From the NCBI GenBank assembly GCA_015680685.1, contig MNCI01025207.1:5132-37482 (forward strand): a stretch of DNA of 32,351 nucleotides, read 5' to 3'. Both the position numbers and the translations under genes were made by a program. Within the stretch, counting starts at the first letter, position 1; each line of letters opens with the position of its first letter. Below, one piece after another: positions 1 through 10,689 of this stretch. The notes below the pieces were generated by a model. The model searched no databases. It saw only the letters and a program-made list of their open reading frames with translations, and was not told where the DNA came from. Source of the stretch: Gnetum montanum. Its lineage: Eukaryota; Streptophyta; Gnetopsida; Gnetales; Gnetaceae.

Positions 1-540
1 TAGGATTACCAAGTTAGTTCACTACTAAGCAAATCAGGTGAAACCACTATTGAGTTATCAAATAAATACACTTAATGCTTGAAACCAGTCATACTCATTC
101 TACTTTACTAATGAACAAAGAAAGTAAAGTACTCAAAATATAAATGGTTAAGCTAAGGAAACAATAAAAACTATGTTAAGTAAAATAGTAAAGCTAAGTG
201 AATACTGCAATGATGAAAAGCAATCTCAATCTTTATTTCCGTCATGAACTATGTCCAAGTACACTTCACTCGAATAAAGATTCCAGAAAACTACTCAACA
301 TCACATTGTGGGCATTCACTTTATCGCTAAGCTACGAAATTAAATTGCAAGAGTTTCAGTACAAGTTGATTGAATTGTGTGTCAGACCATGGTGCCTAAG
401 TGTCATATTTATAGGAAAGCACGTGTCCCACAATATCGGATATCCAATGTCATAGCTAGGTCTTTGATATTAGATATGTGATATCATGGCCTTGATATCG
501 AATGCTCAATATTATGGCCTATGTAAAATGCATTTTATCA
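1..540 (-). repeat. Element X 3' LTR, partial (cut by window edge)
   Basis: Bases 1-540 match 10004-10539 along their whole length, with scattered substitutions and small indels, so the two are LTRs of one element. On the minus strand the LTR begins TGATAAAATG at 540, directly after a G-rich polypurine tract, which makes this the 3' LTR. It contains a GATATC cluster, a TATA box and AATAAA-like signals (for example near 227 and 277 read on either strand). The rest of the LTR, about 315 bp judging from the 853-bp partner, lies beyond the left edge. Confidence 0.85.
406..513 (-). promoter_or_regulatory. X 3' LTR core promoter: TATA box and GATATC array
   Basis: On the minus strand TATAAATA occupies 406-413. 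GATATC or one-base variants start at 432, 439, 466, 473, 480, 494 and 508, spaced 7, 27, 7, 7, 14 and 14 bp. The gap between the nearest palindrome and the TATA box is 18 bp (414-431). The order (LTR start, array, TATA) is that of a U3 region. Role as a promoter is inferred from position and from the same layout in the other LTRs. Confidence 0.7.
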
Positions 541-550
541 TACCCCCATG
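541..550 (-). other. Polypurine tract of element X
   Basis: On the minus strand the 10 bases before the LTR read CATGGGGGTA. Nearly the same sequence, ATGGGGGTA, precedes the 3' LTR of element B at 28331-28339. In LTR retrotransposons this tract primes plus-strand DNA synthesis. Confidence 0.75.
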
Positions 551-759
551 ACTAACTGAAAACTCATCTTTGAGTTAAAACAAAATGAGGATAGAGTTCC
601 TTAAAAAATTTGAGACATAGATTTACATGACTGATTGACTATATACGTGACTTTTTATGTTGCAATGGTGTGTTACAAAAATGACACAAGACATAACATG
701 ACAAATTTTAACAAAAAACAAAAAAAATAAAAAATAAAATTTGGATGAAGATTGATGCA

Positions 760-3497
760 GCCTAGGTAGTTCTTGGTGGTGGTGGCTCCTCCATCGGTTG
801 CTTCCCCTTGTCGTCAATATTCTAAAAGTTATATATGTTTAGAAGTGCTTGAAGCTTTTCTTACTTCATTCTTGGATCATGTATTGTCCATGCTTGTTGT
901 GCAATGTGTGATGGAGTGGGTACATCCCATGGACACGACAACTATGGGAACATTTGATTGGCTTTAACGTACCAAGCCATGAATTGCCTCCTCTCTTTTT
1001 CAAAAGCTATGACCTTTTCTCTTAATTCATCATAATTTGACAATCTCCTAGCTAGCTTTATTGCTACATCTTTTTTTCCCTGGTAGCTAGTCTTTATTAC
1101 TTCTAATTTAGAATTTACCACATGAAGTTTCTATAAAACATCTTTACGATTTGCAAACTCTTTTTTGTATGAGGCATATGTGGTTGCTACTTGTTATTCT
1201 TGTTCATTTTTGGGCCTACCTGCTGTTAACACTGCCAAGTTAGTGTAACGAAGGTTAGCTAACCTTATGTACTCTTTTAGATCCTCAATCTACAAGTATT
1301 TATTCTTGACTTCTGCTTAGTGGACATGGGCATAACTATCCAAGATGGGCTGCTAGTTAGGATTCTATGCTAAAATGATATTGATTCTGACCTTCACCAT
1401 CTAGATTTCTTTTTTATTGATCTGCTTGTACATGCCACTTAGTCATGGAAGTGTTCTTTGAGCCTCTCATGTTTCTTTGCCTCATTTTGCCATGAGCTTA
1501 TTTCAATGGTTGATTTTTGGCGAATGGCCCATACCTCCTCCATTGAGAGGGTTTTATTTTCTCGTGCAAGATGGCTCATGTCTTGGTTGACCCTCACCAG
1601 TTGTTCTCTTAACTGGTGAATGCTTTCCTCTAGGATATTCTTCTATTTTTCCACAATGGTCAACCACATATTTTCTGTAGTGAGCTATTTATTTTCTTCT
1701 TGGGCTACAGTGAGTGCCTTAGTATGTGTATACATTTGGGCTTCTGCTACTAAGGCATTTCACAATGCTTTCTCCTTCTCATTCTCCATATGTTTGTTCT
1801 ACTTAATTAGGTGGTTCATCTGCTCTATCTTGAATTGTTCCATCTAGTCAAATGTAATGAATTAAGTTGGGTCTCTACATTTGACCCTTAGGGTTGCGAG
1901 TTCTTCTTGTAGTTCAAGAAGTTTAGCTTCTACATGCTTCACCCTAGTCTTTGCCATGACCAGTTTACCTTGAGTAGTACTCAATTCTGACTACACTGTA
2001 GTGACATCACTTGGGATGTCAAAAAGTGTTGTCATCACTTTGTCCAGTTTGCACTAGTCAATTGATCACATCTTCATGGTCTATAAGAGTCATTGAGGTT
2101 TCAGCTAACATTTGAGCATCTCTTACACTAGTTAGATTTACCAGTGGCACAATAGGTATGTTGAAAGAGTCTTTAATGTGATCAGTGATCACCTCTACTG
2201 CACCCACTACGTCTTGGTGCTTCATTACCACAATTGTGGCTCCTTCTCTAGTTTCTAGCACCACTTGGAACGATGTAGCATTCCTAGAGATCTATTATGA
2301 TCATTGGTCTCCTCCTCCTGAATGCAATGACATTTGTCCACTCCTAGGATTTGCTAAAGCTATGGGCTGAATGGCACTGTCGATAACGTTTTAATGACTG
2401 GCCTCCCTTCTTGTTCCCCAACTAATAATCTCTGTAGTTTATTGTAGATGACTCATTGATGATCTATGATCCTATGGCAGTGATGGTGGAACTTGTTGTT
2501 GCTGTTACCTACCACTAGGACTTACTTGCTATTGTTGTTTGGTTTGTGTGGTTTCTCTAGTGCCAGTTTATTCCTTACCTTGGTCTTTCTTGGGTGGTAC
2601 TGGTTTGAGCAATTCAACATATGAAGCATTCTGGGCCTTCCTGGGAATGTCGTTGGTGTATCCTAGGATTCTAGCTCATTTGCATAGCTTCTTGATAAGG
2701 CAAGAGAATAAAAGTGTTAGCTTCCCTATCTTACTTTCTTCAAACTACCTCTGGATCTTCACAAATTAGAGTTGTGCGATGTTGGTATTGTATTTTTCCA
2801 TTAGGATGACACTTCCTCTGGCTGCATAGGTGGATGACCTATTTAATCCTTTTGTTGTAAAAAAGTAATACGTGTCAATTTTGAAGTAAATCATTTTCTC
2901 CAGACTCATTGTATCCCTTATCTTCTTTGCCATATGCATGTTTCAACCACAGTTTTTTTGTTTCAACATCTAATCTAATGGAAAAATGTGTTACCCTTGC
3001 CCCTTCATTGGGTATGTTTAGAGCTACAACTATCACCTTGATTGAGTATGACACAGAGATTTCTTTGATGTTGATGTGGTGCATTCTTCTTTATTATGCA
3101 AAAATTAATAGGTTTTCCCAAGGTACCATTCACTGCTATTTGAAAGGATAGGACATAGCAGTGATACATGGAGTTGCATCTTTACCGCTTTTGGAACAAA
3201 TTCCATGAATGAGCCAAAGTTCATTTCCACAATAACTATGGTAAGGATTAATTTTTCTTGGATAGCTTGGAGGCATTCTTGTGACAATGTGAGGCATTGT
3301 CCTTGTACTAGTGGTTCTACTGCCTCTCCTTGGGCTATCTATATGGTGGTAGGAGTTTCCTAATGAATGCTAAAGGATTAGGCCTCCTGCTCTGCATGTT
3401 TTAGTTCTTGTCCTCTTGTTCAGCCTTTACCTTGTCCTCTTGGTTTGTTATTTGTGGCCTATGAGGGTCCTCCTTGTGCTCCTCTCTTTGGGGCCAT
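760..3497 (-). pseudogene. Gene W: Transposase_32-like / coiled-coil protein, decayed
   Basis: Reading the minus strand from an ATG at 3497 gives MAPKRGAQGG and then a recognisable but broken protein. The N-terminal part (about 3300-2600) resembles the 'putative plant transposon protein' domain (Transposase_32-like): a segment with NFGSFMEFVPKAV, a segment with LNIPNEGARVTHFSIRLDV, then AARGSVILMEKYNTNIAQL and FSCLIKKLCK. The C-terminal part (about 2370-1400) is rich in E, K, Q and L with heptad-like spacing (for example LLELQEELATLRVKC near 1900) and is probably coiled coil. Several in-frame stops and at least two frame changes make it a pseudogene. The ATG directly follows a splice acceptor. 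The family occurs widely in plant repeats and its function is unknown. Domain assignment is from memory of the family; the 3' end is approximate. Confidence 0.6.
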
Positions 3498-3796
3498 CTG
3501 CAATCAATTAAGGATTTAGAATTAATAAGGTGTTCTCATTTATTGTTAATGATCCTATACCTTAACCATGCCCTTAGTTACATTAAGTTCTTAGTTCATA
3601 ATGATTGTAGAGTTAGCGAATTTTCAGAAAGTTACTCCATAAGTGTTAGTTCATTATAATCCCTCAAAATTGTCTAATTTTTTCTTATTCATGACTTCTA
3701 ATGATGGTTATGGTTCCTTGAGAGCATTATTCAAGTGTTTTGGCATTAATATGATTGATATTTATTAAAAATTTTCAATTTTTTTTTCATACTTAC
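3498..3796 (-). other. Intron in the 5' UTR of gene W
   Basis: On the minus strand a strong donor, AAGG/GTAAGTATG, starts at 3796 and an acceptor, TTGATTGCAG, ends at 3498, followed at once by the ATG of gene W. The 299 bp between are AT-rich with a U-rich tract before the acceptor, as in plant introns. Splicing is predicted from sequence only. Confidence 0.55.
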
Positions 3797-4132
3797 CCTT
3801 AAAAAATACCATATGGGCATTAGGTTTTTTTGAAAAATTGGCTCAAAGTTTCCTTACTAGCACCTTCAGGACTAAGATGAGCACTCCGAGGTCAAATAGA
3901 TTTGAAAATCACAAAAATTGGAGCAATAATGTGTAAGTTATGGCTTGGTGAAGCTAGGAGGTTAGAGTTGGAATTAGAGAAGAAAAGTTGAAAAATCTTC
4001 CTTAGGTGTAAATGTGAGAAATGAAAAATTTGGCTAAATGTTTGCCTATTTATACTTTTTGTTGGATTTGATATCAGGGATCTGATATCGAGGTGCTCAA
4101 ATATTGAAGAGGCCAAGAATTTTCATTTTTCA
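3797..4132 (-). promoter_or_regulatory. Promoter and 5' UTR of gene W, U3-like
   Basis: On the minus strand a TATAAATA box lies at 4047-4054 with GATATC at 4070-4075 and 4084-4089 and a variant at 4100-4105. The gap from palindrome to TATA is 15 bp, against 18 bp in the LTRs. From 4132 inward (TGAAAAATG...) the sequence aligns loosely with the start of the X LTR, including a GGCCT and an AATATTTGAGCA block. Similarity stops at the TATA box. Transcription would begin near 4020, giving a non-coding first exon to 3797. So the promoter looks like an LTR U3 joined to an unrelated gene. Confidence 0.5.
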
Positions 4133-6329
4133 ATGAGCTTTGAAGATGGAAAATGAATCCTCTTGATTGTCTGGAAGGTTTGAAGTGTATTTAGAGGGTC
4201 TTGAATGATGGTTGATGCATATTTCTTCAAAAATTTGGCATGGATAGTGTGTAAAGAAGGAATCTCAATATGAAAGTTCATGAAGTTTTGATGAGATGGG
4301 TAATGTATTCTTTGGTATAGAATGGAGCCATGTGATGTAAAGGGAAGTTTTGATGAACACTTATTGCTCTTGGAAGATTCAAGATGATGTGCAATTGTTG
4401 GACAAGTATAAGATACAATAGTTATATAAGTGGGTCTTCCCCAAAGCAAGCTCCAACCCTTAATTCCCTTGTATAACCACGCCTAACAGTATCATTAGGC
4501 ACTTAAGGAGTTGAATGTAACACATACCTATTAAGGAAAATACACATGTTAGTACCACCAAATGAGGAAAATTACTCTATGTTACACAAAACCACAAGTT
4601 ATGATTATTTAAATAGTGAGATGAGATGGACTTAGAAGGGATTGCAGAAATCGAGACGTGAGGTATCTTACCATTGGCATAATGAATTCTTGTGTTTTAT
4701 TAATGGTTAAAGTACAACACAAAATAGGGTTTATGATTTTTAGCATGTAATTGTTACTCTATTTTTAGCATGTAATCATTACTCTATTTTTAGCATGTAA
4801 CTGTTACTTTATTTTTAGCACATAACCATTACTTTCTTTTTTGAAGATGGGACTCTATAAATTCTCATCCTGCACTTGTTGCTCAAACCACATTTTAGCA
4901 TCACTTCTGTAAACATACTGAAGAGGGATGAGATTCCCCAAAAACGTTTTATGTAGTAGCTTTGCTTCTATGTTTGTTTGAGCCTAAACCCTAAAAATAG
5001 GCATTGGCTGCCCTCATAGTAGCATTGGCAACATTGAGGGTTTGACGAATGTGGTGTCACTATGGGTTTTTACAGGCATATGGGCAGAGTAGCATCAAGT
5101 ACATAGTGTGGTCAAGGCAGGTCATGCAAAGCATGGTGGTAGTAAGTAATGACAATGCGTGTAGTAGGATGGTAGTGACAGTCAAGGTTTGATGTTGCTG
5201 GCGAACGAGGGTTTCACTGTTGCATAGCAGCGCGGCAAGAGCAAAAATAGTAGAATGCAACGATGGGGAGCATGACAGCAAAAAGTTCACATGTGAGACG
5301 AGCAGTGTGGCAAGGACAATGATAGCAGGCATAGAGCACTAGCGATGTGGGCCAGGATAGCATCGGCATACTAGCCACTAAGCGAAAACAATAATGCATG
5401 TGATGACATGCGGCAAGATGCAACAAAAATGGATGTAGCTGTGGCATTAAGGTAGGTGACAACAATGGCAATGACAGGCGATGATGATAGTAGGCAAGCA
5501 CATAGTGTGGGTTTCATTGTTTCAGGAAAATAGTGGCAGCTATAGGATGTAGCAAGGATAGTTGGCAGCAGTGGGATGTTCCCTACCATTACGTTTTAGG
5601 ATGCCTCTTCCACCATTTCCATTGGAGTCCATGATCCCAAGATGCCAAACTCAGCATTTTTACTTGATACTAGTAGATTTATGTTATCTACCTATTATTA
5701 AAATAGTTATTTTTAAACATTTGTGAAGTATAAATAAGACTTCAAATTATAACTTGAGGTGCACCATTTGGGCATTTTTTAGCATCTTTTGTACAACTCG
5801 AGTGAATCCAACATGCAGCCAAGGTGTGCACTAGGATTGATACCCAAGCAAACCTACATTAGATTGAAGCCTAATTTCCCCTTGAAAAATTATTATGTGA
5901 GGATTGGTTGAGCTTTGTAGCAATTATAGACCATTAGAGTCCATTGTAGCAATTATCGAGGTTGCTGCATTGTAAAAATAGCAAGGCAGAATCACAAGAT
6001 TAGGTGAAGTCTCCCTTATAATTCTCATCATCATCTTGATTGTAACTTTTACTTCAATTTGATTTAATTATAAATCTTTATTCTTGAACTTGTGATTAGA
6101 AGTTAGGATAAAGGCTCATAATTTTACTTATGAATGATAGGCATAAGTGTGAAATTTTTTTAGATTCAATTCTAATTATTTATTGTCTTGATGATTTCTT
6201 TTGACTTTTTAAATCGTTCCTTCACAAATATGACTCGTGGGTTAGTCACAGATGAGGTGATAATCTCTACAACAAAGGAAAGATAAAATTTTAAAGGTAT
6301 CCAACATCAAATTTTTCTTGGCTCATCAT
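4133..6329. other. No gene recognised; decayed repeat DNA
   Basis: An open minus-strand stretch at 4123-4449 (108 codons) matches no family I know and overlaps the U3-like block, so I do not call it. Bases 4892-4968 resemble the dispersed repeat at 12833 and 13754. A TATA-like CTCTATAAATTCTC sits at 4852. Bases 5030-5590 are richer in G and CA/GCA repeats than their surroundings, with overlapping open stretches in two minus frames and no recognisable protein. Bases 5640-6330 show nothing I can assign. Confidence 0.5.
4736..4835. repeat. Tandem repeat, 25 bp x 4
   Basis: Four consecutive 25-bp units start at 4736, 4761, 4786 and 4811. Each begins ATTTTTAGCAT or a close variant and ends TTACT(C/T)T. 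Units differ by a few substitutions, mostly transitions, with the last the most diverged. Confidence 0.85.
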
Positions 6330-6933
6330 CAAGCCCAAGGGTATGGTTTAAGTGCAATTGAGGCACATGATTTTTATCTGTTAGCCTAATACAAGTACTT
6401 GTTTCCACTTTCTAAACACATCTTGAGTGCATGTAGCGCTTATGGGTTACTAAACATTAAGCGTTTTTGGGTTATCAAGTGTTACATGTATGCTTGAAGT
6501 GGTTGTGCTTGTGTTTTTTAGCAACTAGAAATTAATTGCTTAACGAAAATGCATTAAAGTAAAGTGCTTGAATGATGAATGCATTAAAGAAATATTAATC
6601 TATTCTCAATGCTACAAGGATGATGAAAAGGGCTCATCTTTATTCCCATCTCACTGCTATGCTCAGGTACATCAGTGTTCTAATAAAGTTCTGTACACAC
6701 TCAAACTCCTGTTGTAGGCACTCAGAAAATATTCTAATTCTGAAGAAAAAAAATTGCAAGAACTTTGCTATGCTATGACAAAAATTAATCCAAAATTGTG
6801 AGCCCAAGCACTATATTTATAGGCCAACATATACCTCGAGATATCAGATATTCAACATCATGTCTTGGGCTCTGATATTAGGTATCCGATATCGAGGCTC
6901 TAATATCGAAGCCAGTCAAATCATGACTCATCA
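6330..6933 (-). repeat. Y LTR, diverged relative of X and B LTRs
   Basis: On the minus strand this begins TGATGAGTCATG at 6933 after a G-rich tract (6934-6949, containing CTGGGGGTTT). It shares the family skeleton in order: GATATC array, TATAAATA, a GAGTGCCTACAACAGGAGT block, CTTTATTAGAACA, TGTACCTGAGCA and GGAATAAAGATGAG. It is clearly more distant from X than the two X LTRs are from each other. Its left end is not clear; similarity to X and B fades near 6330. It could be a solo LTR, or the 3' LTR of the gag-protease element to its right. Confidence 0.65.
6814..6907 (-). promoter_or_regulatory. Y LTR core promoter: TATA box and GATATC array
   Basis: On the minus strand TATAAATA is at 6814-6821. 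GATATC or close variants start at 6840, 6847, 6874, 6881, 6888 and 6902, spaced 7, 27, 7, 7 and 14 bp, which is the spacing seen in both X LTRs. The gap to the TATA box is 18 bp (6822-6839). Confidence 0.7.
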
Positions 6934-8059
6934 CAATGAAACCCCCAGAAATTTATTCTATGCTCTTTTATTTTTTGTCTATGCCAGCCTTACAAAAGGA
7001 CTACTTTCAGGCATGGATAACATGTCTTTCTAATGACATGGTAAGGTAGCACTTTTGATACTCTTAATCCCAATTTTTGTTAGATCTACAAGGATATAAT
7101 ACAAGCTAGACAACATGATAGAACTTAATAGAAGTAATCCAAGAGAGTCCACAAATCCCCTTGATGCAACACCCTTTACATGCCCACTTGGTTATTCACT
7201 TTTTGGTCCAAGCATAATGATCACAATTTTATTCATAGTTGTGTGGTGAGAAGAATATCTTTATGGCCATGGTAAGAACCTCTTATTAATGGGATGGATG
7301 GTGTGGGTTCACTATTCAAATAATCAACCCTTTATGACTTGATAACATAGAGAAATATTCACTTTATTGGACTACATATTGCCTTATTCATAGTGTGTTT
7401 TATTAATGATTAAAATTATTTATAAAGGAAATGAAAACAAAGTATGAAAAAGATAGTAAGAATTGGGAAAAGATGCAAAGAATGAAAGATGTCAAAGAAT
7501 GAAAAATCATCAAAGAAGTGAAAAATGTGAAAGAATATCAAAAATTGAATAAGTGAAAAAAGTATAAAAGAATGAAAAGGTATTAAAGAATGTGTAAAAT
7601 TAAAAGAAAATAAAAATTTAGTGAAGTACATACAGTTCTAGATTGACATCCCCACAATTGAACTCATAGGTGAGTATTCAGAAAATGCTCCCTAGAATCT
7701 CCTAGATCATGCAGATCACTTACCATCTTTAGTGATTTAATATTTCGATTATTGTCCCATGTAATCTTGATGGTAATGGAATCTTAATCGCCTAAGTCCT
7801 TGTTTTCTTTTCCTAGTGGTGTATGATCATAGTTTAATATTTTTGTTTTTTGGTCCTTAGTTGGAGTTATTTTCTTAGAATGGGAATTAATAATTAAATC
7901 AGATTGTTCCATGCATATTTTGGACAATTTAATGTTCTCAGTTGTTGGCCACGGGGTGTCTTTTGGGTTAGTGGCCCCTACTCTTTCTTGTGCACACTTT
8001 TGTTTTTCATTGTTTTTGTGGACTGGTATGATAACTGTATTGACATTCTAGAAGCTTGA
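6934..8059 (-). other. 3' non-coding part of the minus-strand gag-protease element
   Basis: After the protease remnant the minus strand has no open frame. It holds a CAATTGTGGGGATGTC motif near 7650-7670, matching the CAATCATGGGGGATATGG motif that follows gag-protease in element B (26425), then a strongly pyrimidine-rich tract (7416-7631). Element B has a similar tract at 26460-26620. The F-rich open stretch in this tract is low-complexity, not a protein. Confidence 0.5.
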
Positions 8060-9554
8060 TCCACAATGGCACTCTTGTTTATCAGTAGTAATTCATGGAA
8101 TCTACTTTGTATGTATGACTCTATGCATGTCTTCCTTAGAGATTTCAATAGATAAATCTCTCATACTTAGCTTAGCATCAACTATGCTAAGCCATGTCCT
8201 TCTCTTGATAATTGGAAATTCCTTATCATCATTTTTTACATCAATCATAGGAAAGTCTACCGGATAAGATCAACCATTGATAGTGGTCACTACATCGTCA
8301 ACCTGTCCTAAAGGAATGATTATAGATTGATCTACCAGCTCTAACCAAATGTTGCACTCCTTCAAGGTTGGTAAGTTCTATGCTTATATGTTTTGTAAGA
8401 GATCAAATTTACCCTAAAACCTAAGTCTAATAGAGCTTTTCATGGAAAATTTTTAGCTACTCATAGGTAAATCAAAGGAACTCTTGGATCAATTCTTTTC
8501 TTAGGGAGCGGCCTTGCCTTTATCCAATCTATGACTATTTTGGTAAGCATGATAGTTTGCATGTTTGTGTTTGACAATGATGGAAACTTGTTTTTGATAA
8601 GAGGATTTGTTGTGGAAGAAGTTGGTCTCGATGAAGTCTTAATTTTTTGTGGGAAACTTGTTTTTGAGAAGAGGATTTGTTGTGTTTGTCTATTATTTTG
8701 ATTATGTTTGTGCACTTGGTTGTAGTAGTGCCTCCTTTTATGTTCATCCCTTTCATGATCTCTTTGATCCTTTCATCTTCTGAATCATAATGTCTTAAGT
8801 AACAATAATGATGGTCATGGTGGTCATGAGTTCTCCTCTCTTCCCTATCATGATATTTGTACCTTTTCCTCCTTCTGTCAAAGTCTTCTAATGATCGTGA
8901 GAATATAGATGAGGTAGTAGGAAAATAGTGCTGACTTGTCCTCCTATGATGACTCTAATCTTCTTCTCTATGAGATCTAGCAAGAAATCTTAGCCTTGAG
9001 TCTTTGTTGTACCTCCTGCCTATCTCTACTAAGTCACAGTGTGATTTATTCCTAATAGGTTCCTCTAGTTGAATGGTAGGTTCTTGTGACTGAAACTCAT
9101 GATTTCAGTGGAGTTGTTCAATAATAAAGGTATCTCCATCAAGCTCCTCCAAGAAAATAGTAGAGTTAGTTGTCTTTTCTTTGTCTTGCTCATGTTTGGT
9201 TTCCATGGCATTGTCTTTTCTTAGCTGCTCATTAGTGGATTCATTGGGTCCGGTCATGTGTTTGGTCATATGATACCTTCCAAGTGCCTCACTTAGTTTC
9301 ATTCCCTTGAGAGCGGTTTGGAGCATGATGGGTGTCAAAAATTTTGGTGTTAGAACAATGTTTCCTTGAAGATCTCTCCACTTTAATTGGCCATCCTGAT
9401 GAAAGATGAAGGTGAAATCAAGATAGTAAGGATTGTGATGAGCATACGAGATCCTTGTCTGCATTAGCATACTCTAGTCTTCTTCCTCTTCGATTCTCTC
9501 ACTACTTATTTGTAGTTCCTTGGCAAGTGATAATGTATCCTTGCTTGAAGTCAT
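8060..9554 (-). pseudogene. gag-protease remnant of the minus-strand element (X or Y)
   Basis: The minus strand starts with ATG at 9554 and runs through a segment that reads YYLDFTFIFHQDGQLKWRDL (about 9425-9366), shared with elements Z and B. It continues through an R/H/D-rich part (about 9000-8760) to a segment with DWIKARPLPKKRIDPRVPLIYL-like sequence (8530-8461) and the retroviral-type aspartic protease (8430-8110), which includes KALLDLGFRVNLIS and later FPIIKRRTWLSIVDA. The catalytic D/S/G triad reads DLG (Asp codon 8425-8427), so the Ser/Thr is lost. Relative to B, about 1.3 kb encoding the capsid-like core and zinc knuckle is missing between 8760 and 8700. Several stops and two or more frame changes are present. 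No reverse transcriptase follows. Confidence 0.65.
8582..8684. repeat. 33-bp direct repeat pair in gag remnant
   Basis: Bases 8582-8614 and 8652-8684 are identical except for one base (GATAAG versus GAGAAG), 70 bp apart. The unit starts GGAAACTTG. This is a local duplication inside the decayed gag region. Confidence 0.85.
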
Positions 9555-9667
9555 GTCATGGTTTAAGAAATTTTTTTAAGTGTGCTTAGTTAGAGTTATA
9601 AATTTTAACTTTGTGTTTCAAGTACAACAAGCTTTGTGTAATTAATTACTTAGCATACATTGATAAG

Positions 9668-9685
9668 TCTGCAACAATGATGCTA
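9668..9685 (-). other. Degenerate primer binding site of element X
   Basis: One base inside the 5' LTR, the minus strand reads TAGCATCATTGTTGCAGA. It aligns with the primer sites of B and Z and matches 10 of 18 positions of the complement of plant tRNA-Asp (TGGCGCCGTTGCCGGGGA). Most differences are transitions. Downstream bases also align with Z (both have a CAAAG(C/T)TTGTTGT block), which supports the call. Confidence 0.55.
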
Positions 9686-9686
9686 A

Positions 9687-10539
9687 TTATGAGTAATAGA
9701 GTAATCCAACGCCCAACCATATAAGTTATGAGTATTCACGCATAAGCTGATCATAATCCATGGATGAGGCAATGTGATTATGCTAGTAATTGATTAAAGT
9801 TCAAGATTGTTGTCTTTCCATGTGAGCTAGTAAAATCTAGGTGTATGGTTTAACTCATTGTGAGGTAAATGATCACTAATGTTTTGTTGGTCATGTCTTC
9901 TATCTATGATGGTAAAGTGTGGAAATAATTCTAAGTCTACACTAGTGTGATGAGTATTTGTTCCTAGATCTTCATACATGCCTTGGGCTCATGTAACTAT
10001 TACTAGGATTACCAAGTGAGTTCACTATTGAGCGAACCAAGTGAAACCACTATTGGGTTACCAAATGATTACACTTAACACTTGAAATCAATCATACTCA
10101 TTCCACTTTACTGAGCAAAGAAAATAAAGTATTGTAAATATAAATAGTTAAGCTAAGAAAATAGTAAAAACTATGTTAAGTAAAATAGTAAAGCTAAGTG
10201 AATGTTGCAATGATGAAAAACAATCTCGATCTTTATTTTGATCATGAACTGTGCCTAAGTACACTTCACTTAAATAAAGATTCTGGACAATTGCCCAACA
10301 CCACACTGTAGGCATTCACTCTATTGCTAAGCTATGAAATTAAACAGGAGAAGTTTCAATACAAGTTGACTAAATTGTGTGTTGGACCATGTGACTAAAT
10401 GTCATATTTATAGGCAGGCACGTGTCCCATGATATTGGATGTCTAATGTCGTAGCTAGGGCTCCAATATCAGATATTGGATATTGCAACTCCAATATCAG
10501 ATGCTTAATTTCGTAGCCTATGTAAAATGGATTTTATCA
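9687..10539 (-). repeat. Element X 5' LTR (853 bp)
   Basis: On the minus strand the LTR starts TGATAAAATCC at 10539 and ends near 9687, where the primer site follows. Its first 536 bp match 1-540. It holds the GATATC array, TATA box and AATAAA signals. On the plus side of 10539 the sequence changes at once to the end of another LTR (element Z), so 10539/10540 is an insertion junction. Confidence 0.8.
10405..10512 (-). promoter_or_regulatory. X 5' LTR core promoter: TATA box and GATATC array
   Basis: On the minus strand TATAAATA lies at 10405-10412. Palindromes or variants start at 10431, 10438, 10465, 10472, 10479, 10493 and 10507: spacing 7, 27, 7, 7, 14, 14 bp, as in the 3' LTR. The gap to TATA is 18 bp (10413-10430). 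Several copies are decayed (GATATT, AATATC, AATTTC), but their positions are kept. This promoter would drive the minus-strand gag at 9554. Confidence 0.7.
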
Positions 10540-10572
10540 CCAACCACTCATCATTGGCACTATTGTCAGGGA
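10540..10572 (+). other. End of element Z 5' LTR (14 bp) and tRNA-Asp-like primer site
   Basis: Bases 10540-10553 (CCAACCACTCATCA) match the last bases of the B 5' LTR (ACCACTCATCA at 22923-22933). After one base comes TGGCACTATTGTCAGGGA (10555-10572), matching 13 of 18 positions of the tRNA-Asp complement; all five differences are G-to-A or C-to-T. The rest of this LTR must lie left of element X, outside the window. Confidence 0.7.
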
Positions 10573-10689
10573 TGTTTCAATGTTCACTAGGTAGTTGATT
10601 TTACAAAGTTTGTTGTGTTCAGGATCATCAAGCAAATCCTTCACACTTAAATAAATTTTTCCAAAGTACAAACTTAAGGCATTAAACAT

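Noticed and set aside
623-817. F-rich 64-codon open stretch on the minus strand
   Set aside because: Its second half is a run of T-rich low-complexity sequence after the end of gene W; no protein features.
4123-4449. 108-codon open stretch on the minus strand
   Set aside because: No recognisable domain, and its 3' end runs into the U3-like block upstream of gene W.
5030-5590. Three overlapping minus-strand open stretches of 72-95 codons
   Set aside because: They overlap in different frames, follow the CA/GCA-rich composition and resemble no protein I know.
7416-7631. F/H/S-rich 71-codon open stretch on the minus strand
   Set aside because: It is the pyrimidine-rich tract found at the same place in element B, and is not coding there.
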